Part shown: positions 26,474-34,990 of the stretch, in pieces
How the letters are laid out: the number at the start of each line of letters is the position of its first letter
How positions within the stretch are numbered: the first letter of the stretch is position 1
NCBI RefSeq assembly: GCF_039982735.1
Contig: NZ_JBDWXV010000003.1
Coordinates: 1-64,000, forward strand
Direction: 5' to 3'
Origin: Saccharospirillum sp039982735
GTDB lineage: Bacteria > Pseudomonadota > Gammaproteobacteria > Pseudomonadales > Natronospirillaceae
DNA length: 64,000 nt
The notes under the pieces: generated by a model
Told to the model about the DNA's origin: nothing
Databases searched by the model: none
What the model saw: the letters and a program-made list of their open reading frames with translations, nothing else
Translations under genes and position numbers: made by a program

Positions 26474-27974
26474 GGCCTCGCCCTCTTGCCCATTCCGCCA
26501 GCCCCAGCAGCAGGGCACACAATGCCAGCAACCCGACCATAAGCTGGGCCGCCAGAGTCATTTGATAACTGCCCATGGCCCTGAAAATCATCAGCGGCAG
26601 GGTTACAAAATCCAATTGGCCAACCAGCGCCGCCACGCCCATGTCACCCAGGCTAAGCACCGCACTGAGCGCCAGCGCCCAAGTCAGCACCGGCCACAGC
26701 ACCGGCCAATAAACAAAGCGCACAGCCCCCCAGCGAGAGAGCCCCAGAACCCGGGTCAGTCGCTGATACTGGTTACGCGCCGCTGCGGTACGTGCCTTGA
26801 TCGGCTGTAAAATCAGCGGCATGGCCATCAGGGCATTGATCCAGATGATCAGCGGCCAGGTCGACTGGCGTGCCCAGCCCAGCCGCAAGCACAATAAAAA
26901 CAGGCCGGTGGTCAGCACCATGGCCGGCATCACCAATACCCCAAAATCGAGCCAGAGACTGCGCCGGCGTGCCGACTGAACCGAAACACAGCGACTGAGC
27001 GCCAGCAGCACAGCCACCAGCGCACTGAAGCTGGCAATGCCCAGACTGGTTAACAGCGCTTCATTCAACTGGCCCGGCCACTGCCAGTCTGCTCGCAGCG
27101 CTCGCTGGATCAGCGCCAGGTAAGGCGCCAGCAAGGTCAGCAGCAAGGTGATGATGGCCACCCGTTGCAGTGCACTGGCGCGCTTCATGCCGGACCGGGC
27201 CGGCTGGGCTACAGTCTCCATTGACCAGACTTTGTTGTGCCCCAGCAAGGCCATCAACCCCAGTGCCAGGGCACCGTGAAAAGCCGCATAAAGCGCCGCA
27301 CCCCGGGCGTCGAAATCGTATTTCAGTGCCTGATAGACCGCCACTTCCAAATTGGTGTTGGCCGGGCCACCGCCCAAAGTAAGCACCACCGTGAAGCTGC
27401 TGAAACACAGCAGCGCAATCAAAACAAACACGGGCCCGGTGGCGGTCTTGAGAATCGGCCATTCGATCCGGTGTAACCGTTGCAGGGTCGATAACCCGAG
27501 CACAGTCGCCAACCGGCGATGATGCAGCGGCACCTGGCTCAGCCGGTCCCACAGCAACCGAACGGCAAAAGGCCAGTTCAACGCCACATGCGCCAGCAGA
27601 ATACCGGGCAAGCCATACACTGTCGTTTCCAGTGGCCACCAACCCTGGCGACCGAACAGCGCGACGATGCCCAGCACCACTGCCAGCACCGGCAACACAA
27701 ACGCCAGATTCAGAAACCCGGCCAGCAACCACTGACCGCGAAAGGGCCGTTGAGCCAAGGCCCAGGCAAAGGGCAACGCCAGCACCACCGACAACAGCGC
27801 CGACAGCGCTGCCTGGAGTACCGAAAAACGGATAATCTGCCACAGCCAGGCGTCGAAGTAGCTCGACCACCCATACCCCTGACCCGGGTGCAACGCCATA
27901 CCGGCAAGGGCCAGCAGCAGCGTCAACAACAGGGCGCCGGTACCGAGCCGGGCCAGAACAAGTGACAGATTCAC
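26466..27974 (-). CDS. thiP: Thiamine ABC transporter permease ThiP
   Basis: 502 residues from a GTG at 27974, 14 nt after the thiB stop and preceded by AAGGA; the longer frame to 28115 would run inside thiB. It is a fused double permease with about 12 membrane segments and two EAA-like loops (LATVLGLSTLQRLHRIEWPI and LTRVLGLSRWGAVRFVYWPV), as expected for ThiP. Length is slightly below the usual 530 residues. Confidence 0.92.
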   Translation of the reverse strand: MNLSLVLARLGTGALLLTLLLALAGMALHPGQGYGWSSYFDAWLWQIIRFSVLQAALSALLSVVLALPFAWALAQRPFRGQWLLAGFLNLAFVLPVLAVVLGIVALFGRQGWWPLETTVYGLPGILLAHVALNWPFAVRLLWDRLSQVPLHHRRLATVLGLSTLQRLHRIEWPILKTATGPVFVLIALLCFSSFTVVLTLGGGPANTNLEVAVYQALKYDFDARGAALYAAFHGALALGLMALLGHNKVWSMETVAQPARSGMKRASALQRVAIITLLLTLLAPYLALIQRALRADWQWPGQLNEALLTSLGIASFSALVAVLLALSRCVSVQSARRRSLWLDFGVLVMPAMVLTTGLFLLCLRLGWARQSTWPLIIWINALMAMPLILQPIKARTAAARNQYQRLTRVLGLSRWGAVRFVYWPVLWPVLTWALALSAVLSLGDMGVAALVGQLDFVTLPLMIFRAMGSYQMTLAAQLMVGLLALCALLLGLAEWARGRGHA

Positions 27975-27987
27975 AGCCTGGCTATCC

Positions 27988-28983
27988 TTACTGGCTGGCC
28001 GCTGTGCGCCATTCGCGAATCCAGTTACGGCGGTTTTCGGCGACGGTTTCACTGTCGAAGTAAAGGGTTTCAGGTCTGGCCATGCTGTCGTAAGCTTCAG
28101 GCGTCTCGGCGCCATCCAGCACTGGCCACATCCAGTTGGTACCGGCCATCACATCCTGAGCGGTTTTGCTGATCAGAAAGGCCAGAAACTCACGCGCCCG
28201 TTCGGGCTGATCAGACGATGCCAGAGCCGCCGCCACTTCAATCTGCGCATAATGGCCTTCGCTGAATTCGGCCGCCTGATACTGATCGGTGTCTTCAAAG
28301 GTCATGTGGTAGGCCGGAGACGTTGTATAGCTGAGTACGACATCGCTCTCGCCTTCCTGAAACAGGGCATAGGCCTCGCTCCAGCCCGGAGTAACAGTGA
28401 CCACGCGCTCCTGCAGGGTTGTCCAGGCATCATCGGCATCGTCGCCAAATACCGATTTCATCCACAACATCAGCCCCTGACCGGGGGTGCTTACGCGTGG
28501 GTCCTGATAAATCACACTGAGGTCGGAGTCGTAGACCAGCTCTTCGAGCGAGGTAGGCATGTTATCGACGCGTGTCTGGTCGTAAACAAAGGCAAAATGA
28601 CCGTAGTCGTAGGGGACAAATTCGGCGTCCTGCCAGTCGTAGGGCAAGCTCAGGTGGCTGGTGTCCAGTCCGTGGGGAAGCGTCAGGTTCAAGGCGCGAG
28701 CTTCAGCTATCAAGGCATCGTCGATGCCGAGCAGAATATCTGCCTGGCTGGATGACCCTTCAAGGCGCAGGCGGTTAAGCAGGGCCACACCGTCCTCAAG
28801 GCCGATAAACTCAACATCACAGCCGCATTCCGCTTCGAAGCCCGCTTCAATCTGGGGCCCCGGGCCCCACTCGGAGACAAAGGATTCGTAGGTATAGACT
28901 GTCAGGGGCTCGGCATGGGCCGCCAGTGCCAGTGTCATCAGGGAGGCCGTCGCTGCGGCAGGTTTTACAATCATCATAAGCAT
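27988..28983 (-). CDS. thiB: Thiamine-binding periplasmic protein ThiB
   Basis: 331 residues with a signal peptide (AAATASLMTLALAAHAEP). EPLTVYTYESFVSEWGPGP opens the mature chain, a ThiB/TbpA hallmark, and later PYDYGHFAFVYDQTRV and YTTSPAYHMTFEDTDQYQA match thiamine-binding proteins. It binds thiamine and its phosphates for ThiPQ. An internal ATG (28977) may be the real start, since GGA lies 6 nt before it. The TPP riboswitch is 133 nt upstream. Confidence 0.93.
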   Translation of the reverse strand: MLMMIVKPAAATASLMTLALAAHAEPLTVYTYESFVSEWGPGPQIEAGFEAECGCDVEFIGLEDGVALLNRLRLEGSSSQADILLGIDDALIAEARALNLTLPHGLDTSHLSLPYDWQDAEFVPYDYGHFAFVYDQTRVDNMPTSLEELVYDSDLSVIYQDPRVSTPGQGLMLWMKSVFGDDADDAWTTLQERVVTVTPGWSEAYALFQEGESDVVLSYTTSPAYHMTFEDTDQYQAAEFSEGHYAQIEVAAALASSDQPERAREFLAFLISKTAQDVMAGTNWMWPVLDGAETPEAYDSMARPETLYFDSETVAENRRNWIREWRTAASQ

Positions 28984-29072
28984 TCCGGTTCAATGTTTAA
29001 CATCACAATGACCGGCGCACGAGTCGTGGGCTAAATTGCCAACGTACTCATAGGGGAAAGGTTGATCGGTGC

Positions 29073-29099
29073 GGACCCAGCCCGGGAGCGCCCGGGTCC
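29073..29099 (-). promoter_or_regulatory. GC-rich hairpin in the thiB leader (riboswitch expression platform)
   Basis: A strong hairpin of self-complementary CCCGGG arms with a 4-nt loop and flanking GGACC/GGTCC-type pairing lies 17 nt after the aptamer on the minus strand. There is no U-run, so the switch may act through a paused/Rho-dependent terminator or on downstream structure rather than by a canonical intrinsic terminator. Confidence 0.5.
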
Positions 29100-29115
29100 C
29101 ACCTGTCGTCTCAAC

Positions 29116-29206
29116 TCCCTACGCCAGCATTAACTGGTTCAGGTTCGGCGGGTGAGTCTCAGCCCTGTGGCTTGCCTGGTTCGGCAAGCACCGCAGTAGG
29201 CACCCC
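29116..29206 (-). promoter_or_regulatory. TPP riboswitch (THI element) upstream of thiBPQ
   Basis: On the minus strand the aptamer runs from GGGGTGCC (P1 5' side) through GGCTGAGACTCACCC and GAACCTGAACCAGTTAATGC to CTGGCGTAGGGA. These are the conserved CUGAGA, ACCUGA and GCGUAGGG blocks of thiamine-pyrophosphate aptamers. The P3 arm is GCTTGCCGAACCAGGCAAGC, a clear hairpin. Its place directly upstream of thiB predicts repression of thiamine uptake when TPP is abundant. Confidence 0.94.
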
Positions 29207-29360
29207 GGCGAGAACGCTGCGAGCCGTCAAAGAGTCAATTAGCCTCTCTGACGTGCTCTGGCCGGGCACCAACAGCGCCCGACTGGCGTGCATTCTACTG
29301 AAGTCGCCAGGGAAACCCAACTTCTGACACAATGGGAACAGGTATTTTCGGTATCCGCTT

Positions 29361-30158
29361 ATGACTATTGCGCTGTTTGCAGCCCTGAATGAGATCAAAG
29401 ACACGCTGCCCGGGCCATTGACGATAACGGCCTGGCCCGGTGGTGAGTGCAACCGTCTGTTTCAGGTCAAAAGTCCGTCACAGCAAGTGGCATTGCGGCT
29501 GAATCACCCCGAGGTACCATCTCTCGGGGTCGACAGGCGCCGTGAAATCAACATTTTGCTAAACCTCAGCAACGAACTCTGGTCACCCAAGCTCATTGCC
29601 GCGTGTCCGCGCTGGCAGCTGTGTCACTGGGCCCAGGGCGATGCTGCGCTCAGCGGTGATGCCGCCGACCTGGCGTTTCTGACACTGGCGTTAAAGCAAG
29701 TGCACCATCACCGGCCCCAGGGCGAGCCCTTGAACGTGGCCATTCAGATCCAGCATTTGCTCACCCATGCCAAACCCCTGCCGGCTCATATTCATACGTT
29801 CCTTCTCGATCAGTGCCGGGACTACCGTTTTGTTAAGCAGCCAGTTTTGTGTCACCACGACTGGCACCCGGGGAATTTACGGGTAAAGGGGCCGGAATGG
29901 ACACTGCTGGACTGGGAATTTGCCGCTGCAGGCGACCCCGCGATGGATCTGGCAGGCCTGTGCCTGGGGTTCGAGCTCTGCGAACCTCAGGCACAGACAC
30001 TGGCCGAGAACCTGGGCATCAGTGCGCCCAGGCTGCGCGAGGCACAATGTCTGATGAGTGCGCTGGCCATGGTCTGGTACCGGGCCAACCCCAGGCTTGC
30101 CAGTGCCACCTCGACCAGTGCCGAACAGTGGTACGAGAGCTGGAGCCGGGTTAGCTAG
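29361..30158 (+). CDS. Thiamine-kinase-like / aminoglycoside phosphotransferase-fold kinase
   Basis: 265 residues. The kinase Brenner-type motif CHHDWHPGNLRV (about 167-178) and the metal-binding LLDWEFAAAGDPAMDLAGLC (about 185-204) are intact, as in choline, thiamine and aminoglycoside kinases. Divergent location next to the TPP riboswitch and thiBPQ makes thiamine kinase (ThiK, thiamine to TMP) the most likely role, but this rests on context. The last 4 nt overlap the end of the convergent threonine aldolase gene. Confidence 0.7.
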   Translation: MTIALFAALNEIKDTLPGPLTITAWPGGECNRLFQVKSPSQQVALRLNHPEVPSLGVDRRREINILLNLSNELWSPKLIAACPRWQLCHWAQGDAALSGDAADLAFLTLALKQVHHHRPQGEPLNVAIQIQHLLTHAKPLPAHIHTFLLDQCRDYRFVKQPVLCHHDWHPGNLRVKGPEWTLLDWEFAAAGDPAMDLAGLCLGFELCEPQAQTLAENLGISAPRLREAQCLMSALAMVWYRANPRLASATSTSAEQWYESWSRVS

Positions 30159-31183
30159 CTCAGGACCTCAGCCACCGTTGCGACAAAACGGTCGATCATG
30201 CTGGCGGTTATATCCAGGTGGGTCACCAGTCGTATCTTCTGACCGCCCGCTGTTAAAATACCGCGCTCTTTCAGTGCGGCCTGCAACGCCAGCCCCTTTT
30301 CGTGCGATTCGAGCTCGATGTACACCATGTTGGTGTTGACCGTGGCACTGATGATGCCCGGCAATACACTCAGTTCAGCGTGCAACCGTTCCGCATTGGC
30401 ATGATCGTCGGCCAAACGGTCGACGTGATGGTCCAGCGCGTATTCGATAGCGGCAGCGACAATGCCTGCCTGACGCATACCGCCGCCGACCATCTTGCGC
30501 CAGCGCCGAGCCTGTTTGATCAACTCAGTCGATCCAACCAGAACTGACCCCATGGGCGCGCCCAGCCCTTTCGAACAGCAGATACTGACCGAATCGGCCG
30601 CTTGCGAGAGTTCGGCAACCGATTGGCCGCTGGCGACCGCTGCATTAAACAACCGGGCACCGTCCAAATGGACGTTAAGCCCGTGCTGGTCAGCCAGCTG
30701 CCGCACACGCCCGATAAAGTCGCGAGGCATTACTCGCCCACCATGGGTGTTTTCCAGGGCAATCAGCCGGCTACGCGCAAAATGACTGTCATCGGGTTTG
30801 ATCATCTGCGCCAGGGTGTCCAGCGACAGCGTTCCGTCGGCCTGTACAGGCATTGGCTGAGGCTGAATACTGCCCAGCACAGCGGCGCCTCCGGCCTCGT
30901 AGTAATAGGTGTGGTAATTCTGACCAACCAGATATTCGTCACCGCGGTGGCAATGGCTAAGCAGCGCCACCAGGTTGCTCTGCGTGCCGGTCGGCAGCAG
31001 CAACGCGGCTTCTTTGCCAGTCAGGTCGGCCATGCGGGCCTCCAGCCGGTTAATGCTGGGGTCGTCGCCAAATACATCGTCGCCGACCTCGGCGCGGGCC
31101 ATGGCGGCGCGCATGGCATCCGTCGGTCGGGTAACGGTATCACTGCGCAAATCGATCAGCGCTTCTTGCTTTGAATGACTCAT
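30155..31183 (-). CDS. ltaE: Low-specificity L-threonine aldolase
   Basis: 342 residues from the ATG at 31183; the frame extends to 31255 but that stretch is non-homologous. LtaE cleaves L-threonine and L-allo-threonine to glycine and acetaldehyde with PLP. Seen: DLRSDTVTRPTDAMRAAMA, GDDVFGDDPSINRLE, then ENTHGGRVMPRDFIG and NVHLDGARLFNAAVASG. The PLP lysine is Lys205 in SICCSKGLGAPMGS. The length is close to E. coli LtaE. Confidence 0.93.
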   Translation of the reverse strand: MSHSKQEALIDLRSDTVTRPTDAMRAAMARAEVGDDVFGDDPSINRLEARMADLTGKEAALLLPTGTQSNLVALLSHCHRGDEYLVGQNYHTYYYEAGGAAVLGSIQPQPMPVQADGTLSLDTLAQMIKPDDSHFARSRLIALENTHGGRVMPRDFIGRVRQLADQHGLNVHLDGARLFNAAVASGQSVAELSQAADSVSICCSKGLGAPMGSVLVGSTELIKQARRWRKMVGGGMRQAGIVAAAIEYALDHHVDRLADDHANAERLHAELSVLPGIISATVNTNMVYIELESHEKGLALQAALKERGILTAGGQKIRLVTHLDITASMIDRFVATVAEVLS

Positions 31184-31370
31184 AGGGTGTCCTGTCTGCG
31201 GCGTGCTTAAAACGTGTGTCCGGGTTTCTCTGGCATTGCATTCAACCAAAAACACCCCACTTCCGTACAGTGATAATACCGTGTAGCCCGCTTTTCGCTG
31301 TATAGACTACACTGCCGGGCTCACATCTTCGTTTAATACAGACTGTTTTCATTTAGGGAGACTCTCCGCT

Positions 31371-31868
31371 ATGGCTAAAATTACCCTGCAAGGCAACCCG
31401 GTTAACACCGTTGGCGATCTGCCCGCTGTTGGCACCAACGCACCCGACTTCACGCTGACCAAAACCGATTTGTCGGACCTGAAACTCAGCGACCTGGCCG
31501 GAAAAACCGTGGTACTGAACATTTTCCCCAGCGTTGACACCCCCACTTGTGCGGCCTCGGTTCGCAAATTCAATGAAGAACTGAGCAAACTGGATGGCGT
31601 TGACGTCGTCTGCATCTCAGCCGACCTGCCGTTTGCGATGCAACGCTTTTGTGGCGCTGAGGGCCTGGAGCGTGTTACCAACGCCTCTGTCTTTCGCAGC
31701 GAATCCTTCGGTAAGGACTACGGCGTGACCATTGCCGACAGCCCGCTGAAAGGCCTGATGGCGCGTTCTGTTGTGGTCATCAAAGACGGCAAGGTGGTCC
31801 ACACCGAACTGGTCGCCGAGACCGCCGACGAACCGAACTACGATGCGGCACTGAAGGCCGTCGGCTGA
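31371..31868 (+). CDS. tpx: Thiol peroxidase Tpx
   Basis: 165 residues. Atypical 2-Cys peroxiredoxin that reduces lipid hydroperoxides with thioredoxin. The peroxidatic Cys60 lies in NIFPSVDTPTCAASV and the resolving Cys94 in LPFAMQRFCGAEG, both at the positions known for the family. The GNPVNTVGDLPAVG N-terminus is also typical. AGGGAG precedes the ATG, and a strong bidirectional terminator follows. Confidence 0.97.
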   Translation: MAKITLQGNPVNTVGDLPAVGTNAPDFTLTKTDLSDLKLSDLAGKTVVLNIFPSVDTPTCAASVRKFNEELSKLDGVDVVCISADLPFAMQRFCGAEGLERVTNASVFRSESFGKDYGVTIADSPLKGLMARSVVVIKDGKVVHTELVAETADEPNYDAALKAVG

Positions 31869-31881
31869 ACCAGCCAGCTTT

Positions 31882-31916
31882 AACAAAAAAAGGGCCTCTT
31901 GGCCCTTTTTTTTGTT
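31882..31916. terminator. Bidirectional intrinsic terminator between tpx and slyD
   Basis: AGGGCC/GGCCCT arms with loop TCTT, an A-run on the left and a run of eight T on the right. It can terminate tpx (rightward) and slyD (leftward). Confidence 0.9.
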
Positions 31917-31942
31917 AAACGAAGCAAAATCTAGCAAAGAGC

Positions 31943-32425
31943 TCAGTGGTGATGACCACCCGCGCCATGCACGTGACCGTGGGCTATTTCTTCAGGTTCC
32001 GCCTCCCGCAAGCTGACCACTTCCACATCAAAGGTCAGGGTTTTACCGGCCAGCGGGTGGTTGGTGTCGACATCAATGAACTTATGCCCGACTTTGGCTA
32101 CCAGAACATGGCGGGGGCCCTGCTCGGTGTTCACCTGAGCGATCATCCCTGGCTTCCATTTTTTGGCACCCATCAGGTGCTTGGCGGGTACACGCTGAAT
32201 CGCGTCCGGCTTACGCGGACCGTATGCCTGATCGGGTGCCAGGGTAACGCTGACCGAATCGCCCGCCTCCTTTCCGGTCAGTGCTTCGGCCAGGCCGGGC
32301 AAAATGCCACCATGCCCGTGAAGGTACACGCTGGGCTCGCCACTGCGGCTGGACTCCACCGTCTCACCGGATTCATCACTCAGGATATAGTGAAACGTCA
32401 CTACGGTATTTTTCTCGATCGGCAT
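31943..32425 (-). CDS. slyD: FKBP-type peptidyl-prolyl isomerase SlyD
   Basis: 160 residues. SlyD is a prolyl isomerase/chaperone with an inserted flap domain and a metal-binding tail used in nickel enzyme maturation. The FKBP core starts VVTFHYILSDESGETVESSR, followed by GILPGLAEALTGKEAGDSV and the IF domain (PDQAYGPRKPDAIQRVPAKH). The tail HGHVHGAGGHHH is short and His-rich. Confidence 0.93.
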   Translation of the reverse strand: MPIEKNTVVTFHYILSDESGETVESSRSGEPSVYLHGHGGILPGLAEALTGKEAGDSVSVTLAPDQAYGPRKPDAIQRVPAKHLMGAKKWKPGMIAQVNTEQGPRHVLVAKVGHKFIDVDTNHPLAGKTLTFDVEVVSLREAEPEEIAHGHVHGAGGHHH

Positions 32426-32553
32426 AGCTCACCTGTTATTTGCATCGGCACCGGAACGTTCCGGGCTCATTAAAGCCGCATTATACCTGTCCGCAAGAAC
32501 CGAGTCAGCGTTCCTTCAGGCTTACCTGTCGAGTGAATTTGCGCACCCATAAT

Positions 32554-32571
32554 GTTATGTTGTAACATAAC
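32554..32571 (+). promoter_or_regulatory. Zur-type operator upstream of the COG0523 GTPase
   Basis: GTTATGTTGTAACATAAC: arms GTTATG and CATAAC, centre TTGTAA. It closely resembles the Zur consensus (GTTATA-type arms around an AT-rich centre) and lies 18 nt before the start codon. It predicts repression in zinc-replete cells. Confidence 0.75.
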
Positions 32572-32589
32572 TTGAATAGGAGGAAGACT

Positions 32590-33792
32590 ATGAAACCACT
32601 GAATGTTACTGTCTTATCGGGTTTTTTGGGGGCGGGTAAAACAACGCTGCTGCAACACCTGCTGCAAAACCGACAAGGGCTTAAGATTGCCGTGATCGTC
32701 AACGACATGAGCGATGTCAATGTCGATGCGGCTCTGGTACGCCAGGACGTATCGCTTAACTATACCCAGGAAAAGCTGGTCGAAATGACCAATGGATGCA
32801 TCTGCTGCACGTTGCGCGAAGACCTGTTGCAAGCGGTCAGTGCTCTGGCACAGGAACAGCGATTTGATTATCTGGTCATCGAATCATCCGGTATTTCAGA
32901 GCCGCTGCCCGTTGCCGAAACCTTTACCTTTACCGATGAAAACGGTTATTCACTTAGCGAGCTGGCCAGGCTAGATACACTGGTCACAGTGGTAGACGCC
33001 AGCACCTTTCTCGACGAATTGAATCGGGCTGCATCGGTTCAGGAATCAGCTGTGAATCTGGGTGAGGATGATCACCGCAACATTGCCGACTTGCTGGTCG
33101 ACCAGGTTGAGTTCGCCAATGTTATTGTCATGAACAAAATAGACCTGCTCACTGCTGAAGACCGGGATCGTCTGAAGGCGACGTTGACTACCCTTAACCC
33201 GGAAGCCCGCCTGCTAGAAACCAACCACGGCCAGATAGACCCCGGTGCAGTTCTGGGAACCGGACTGTTCGACTTCGAAAAAGCGCAACAGGCACCCGGT
33301 TGGTTAAAAGAACTCAGAGGTGAGCACACTCCGGAAACCGAAACCTATGGCATCGGCGCCTTTACCTACCGTGCGCGCCGGCCCTTTCACCCTGACCGAT
33401 TCCACTCCTTCATACACCAGCCCTGGCCGGATGGCCGGCTGATTCGCTCCAAGGGGTATTTCTGGCTGGCAAGCAGACCGGAGTGTGCCGGCCAATGGAG
33501 TCAGGCTGGCGGCATCGCCCACTATGACATGGCCGGTTTCTTCTGGCGCGCCGTCCCGCGAGACCAGTGGCCGGATGATCCCGATTACCTGAAGGCCATT
33601 GCCGCAAACTGGGTTGAACCACATGGCGATGCCCGGCAGGAGCTGGTCTTTATCGGCCACGAGCTGGCACCCGACCAGATCACCGAGCAGTTGGAACAAT
33701 GCCTGTTAACCGACGAAGAATACGAACAGGGCCCCGCCGCCTGGAAGGCCCTGACCGACCCGTTCCCGGCATGGTTTCAAGAGGGGCACTGA
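32590..33792 (+). CDS. zigA: COG0523-family zinc metallochaperone GTPase (ZigA/YciC-like)
   Basis: 400 residues from the ATG at 32590, preceded by AGGAGGAAG; an in-frame upstream start at 32572 lies between the Zur box and the SD and is not needed. Walker A GFLGAGKT at 11-18, the metal-binding GCICC motif at 69-73 (Cys70, 72, 73), VIESSGISEPLPVAETF and NKIDLL (about 181-186) are present. The CobW C-terminal domain follows. Together with the Zur-type box it suggests zinc insertion into client proteins under zinc starvation. No other Zur-regulated gene is visible next to it. Confidence 0.88.
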   Translation: MKPLNVTVLSGFLGAGKTTLLQHLLQNRQGLKIAVIVNDMSDVNVDAALVRQDVSLNYTQEKLVEMTNGCICCTLREDLLQAVSALAQEQRFDYLVIESSGISEPLPVAETFTFTDENGYSLSELARLDTLVTVVDASTFLDELNRAASVQESAVNLGEDDHRNIADLLVDQVEFANVIVMNKIDLLTAEDRDRLKATLTTLNPEARLLETNHGQIDPGAVLGTGLFDFEKAQQAPGWLKELRGEHTPETETYGIGAFTYRARRPFHPDRFHSFIHQPWPDGRLIRSKGYFWLASRPECAGQWSQAGGIAHYDMAGFFWRAVPRDQWPDDPDYLKAIAANWVEPHGDARQELVFIGHELAPDQITEQLEQCLLTDEEYEQGPAAWKALTDPFPAWFQEGH

Positions 33793-33862
33793 TCACGGGG
33801 CATCGCAGCTTTCAGCCGACCCGGTACTTCAAAACCAGGAGGGACCGGGTATCAGTAACCAG

Positions 33863-34753
33863 CTAGAGGTTGGCACCGGCGACCCTGGGACGTTCACGCT
33901 TGAGCGACAACCACGAATGCACCGCCACCGCACCCAGAATGGCACTGCCGCCAACCAGCGTCAGCGGAGGAACGGCTTCATTCAGTACCCACAGTACCCA
34001 GACCGGGCCCAGAACCGTCTCAATCAGCAGGAACAGGCTGACCTCCGGTGACGGTAAATACCGCGTCGCCATCATCAGCAACACCGAGGCAACTGGCATT
34101 TGCACCAGCCCCATTACCGCCAGCCAACCGTATTGGCCGGGCTCAAGACCCAACGGTGACGCCAATGGCCAGGTCAAAATAGCCAGTACAATGCCACTAC
34201 CCGCGACGACCGGCATCTTGGGCAAGTCCGGCATACGCCTTAACAGCGTCAATGTCAGCCCCATCGACAGAGCCAGAACAATCGCCAGCAAATCACCCAG
34301 GCTGCCGGGTTTGCCCAGCGACCCTGAAAACACCACCAAAACGCCTGCCACAGACACCGCAATGGCAATCCAGGTACGTAACGCCACCCGCTCTCGCAAC
34401 AACAACCAGGAGAAAAAAGCCGCAAAGAAGGCCGAGCTGCTCAGAATAACCACCGTATTGGCAGCCGAAGTATGGCTCACACTGAAGACAAACAATCCGG
34501 AATTAATCCCGTAAATTACGGTAACCAGCAAAGCCGCACCACCATGAGCGCGATACTGACGCCATTGGTCGCGATTACCGCTCAATTGAATAAACAGGGT
34601 CACTGATACAAAAATCAGCGCGCCCCGCCAGAAGGCGATGTTCATCGGATCGGTGGCGGCCAGTCGCACCAGCAACGCATCGAAACTGAGCACCAGCACA
34701 CCCAGTGCGGCGATCCAGATTCCCTGGCGGTGATCCAGTTTGGGTAGGGACAT
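33863..34753 (-). CDS. DMT-superfamily (EamA) transporter
   Basis: 296 residues with about ten membrane segments in two repeated EamA halves. PMNIAFWRGALIFVSVTLFI and LSSSAFFAAFFSWLLLRERV lie in the first half; YLPSPEVSLFLLIETVLGPV and LVGGSAILGAVAVH in the second, the usual positions of the conserved glutamates and prolines. It is probably an exporter or permease for a small metabolite; the substrate is unknown. AAAAGGAAA precedes the ATG. Confidence 0.85.
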   Translation of the reverse strand: MSLPKLDHRQGIWIAALGVLVLSFDALLVRLAATDPMNIAFWRGALIFVSVTLFIQLSGNRDQWRQYRAHGGAALLVTVIYGINSGLFVFSVSHTSAANTVVILSSSAFFAAFFSWLLLRERVALRTWIAIAVSVAGVLVVFSGSLGKPGSLGDLLAIVLALSMGLTLTLLRRMPDLPKMPVVAGSGIVLAILTWPLASPLGLEPGQYGWLAVMGLVQMPVASVLLMMATRYLPSPEVSLFLLIETVLGPVWVLWVLNEAVPPLTLVGGSAILGAVAVHSWLSLKRERPRVAGANL

Positions 34754-34817
34754 CAGGTTTCCTTTTAGAACGCTTTAGCTTTATTAGTCAAACGACAAGA
34801 AACGCGCAACTGGCTAG

Positions 34818-34942
34818 CCCTCGGTGCTGGTCATGTCACTGCAGGGACGTCTGCAGTTGGATCGGTCCGACGCCTCGGCTGCAGCCGAGCCCCCATGGAT
34901 GGGTCTACGGCGACCCTGCAGAGACGCGACCAGCGTCGAGGG
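34818..34942. repeat. Long palindromic intergenic repeat, copy B
   Basis: Outer arms of about 34 nt (34818-34851 and 34909-34942) are reverse complements at roughly three-quarters of positions. The centre holds a perfect 16-nt palindrome CTCGGCTGCAGCCGAG (34874-34889). Its reverse complement shares the core GGTCG-CGTAGA-C-ATCCATGG with copy A at 24991-25103. It sits between the EamA transporter gene and yejF. Confidence 0.7.
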
Positions 34943-34990
34943 CGGGTTAGCAGAACCGAACCAGACAGCGCGGACCCAGCCACTGAATAG

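Noticed and set aside
27061..27870. 269-codon minus-strand frame inside thiP
   Set aside because: It is a different frame of the thiP coding strand, with a Gly/Ala/Arg-rich product typical of GC-rich shadow frames; thiP itself has clear permease motifs.
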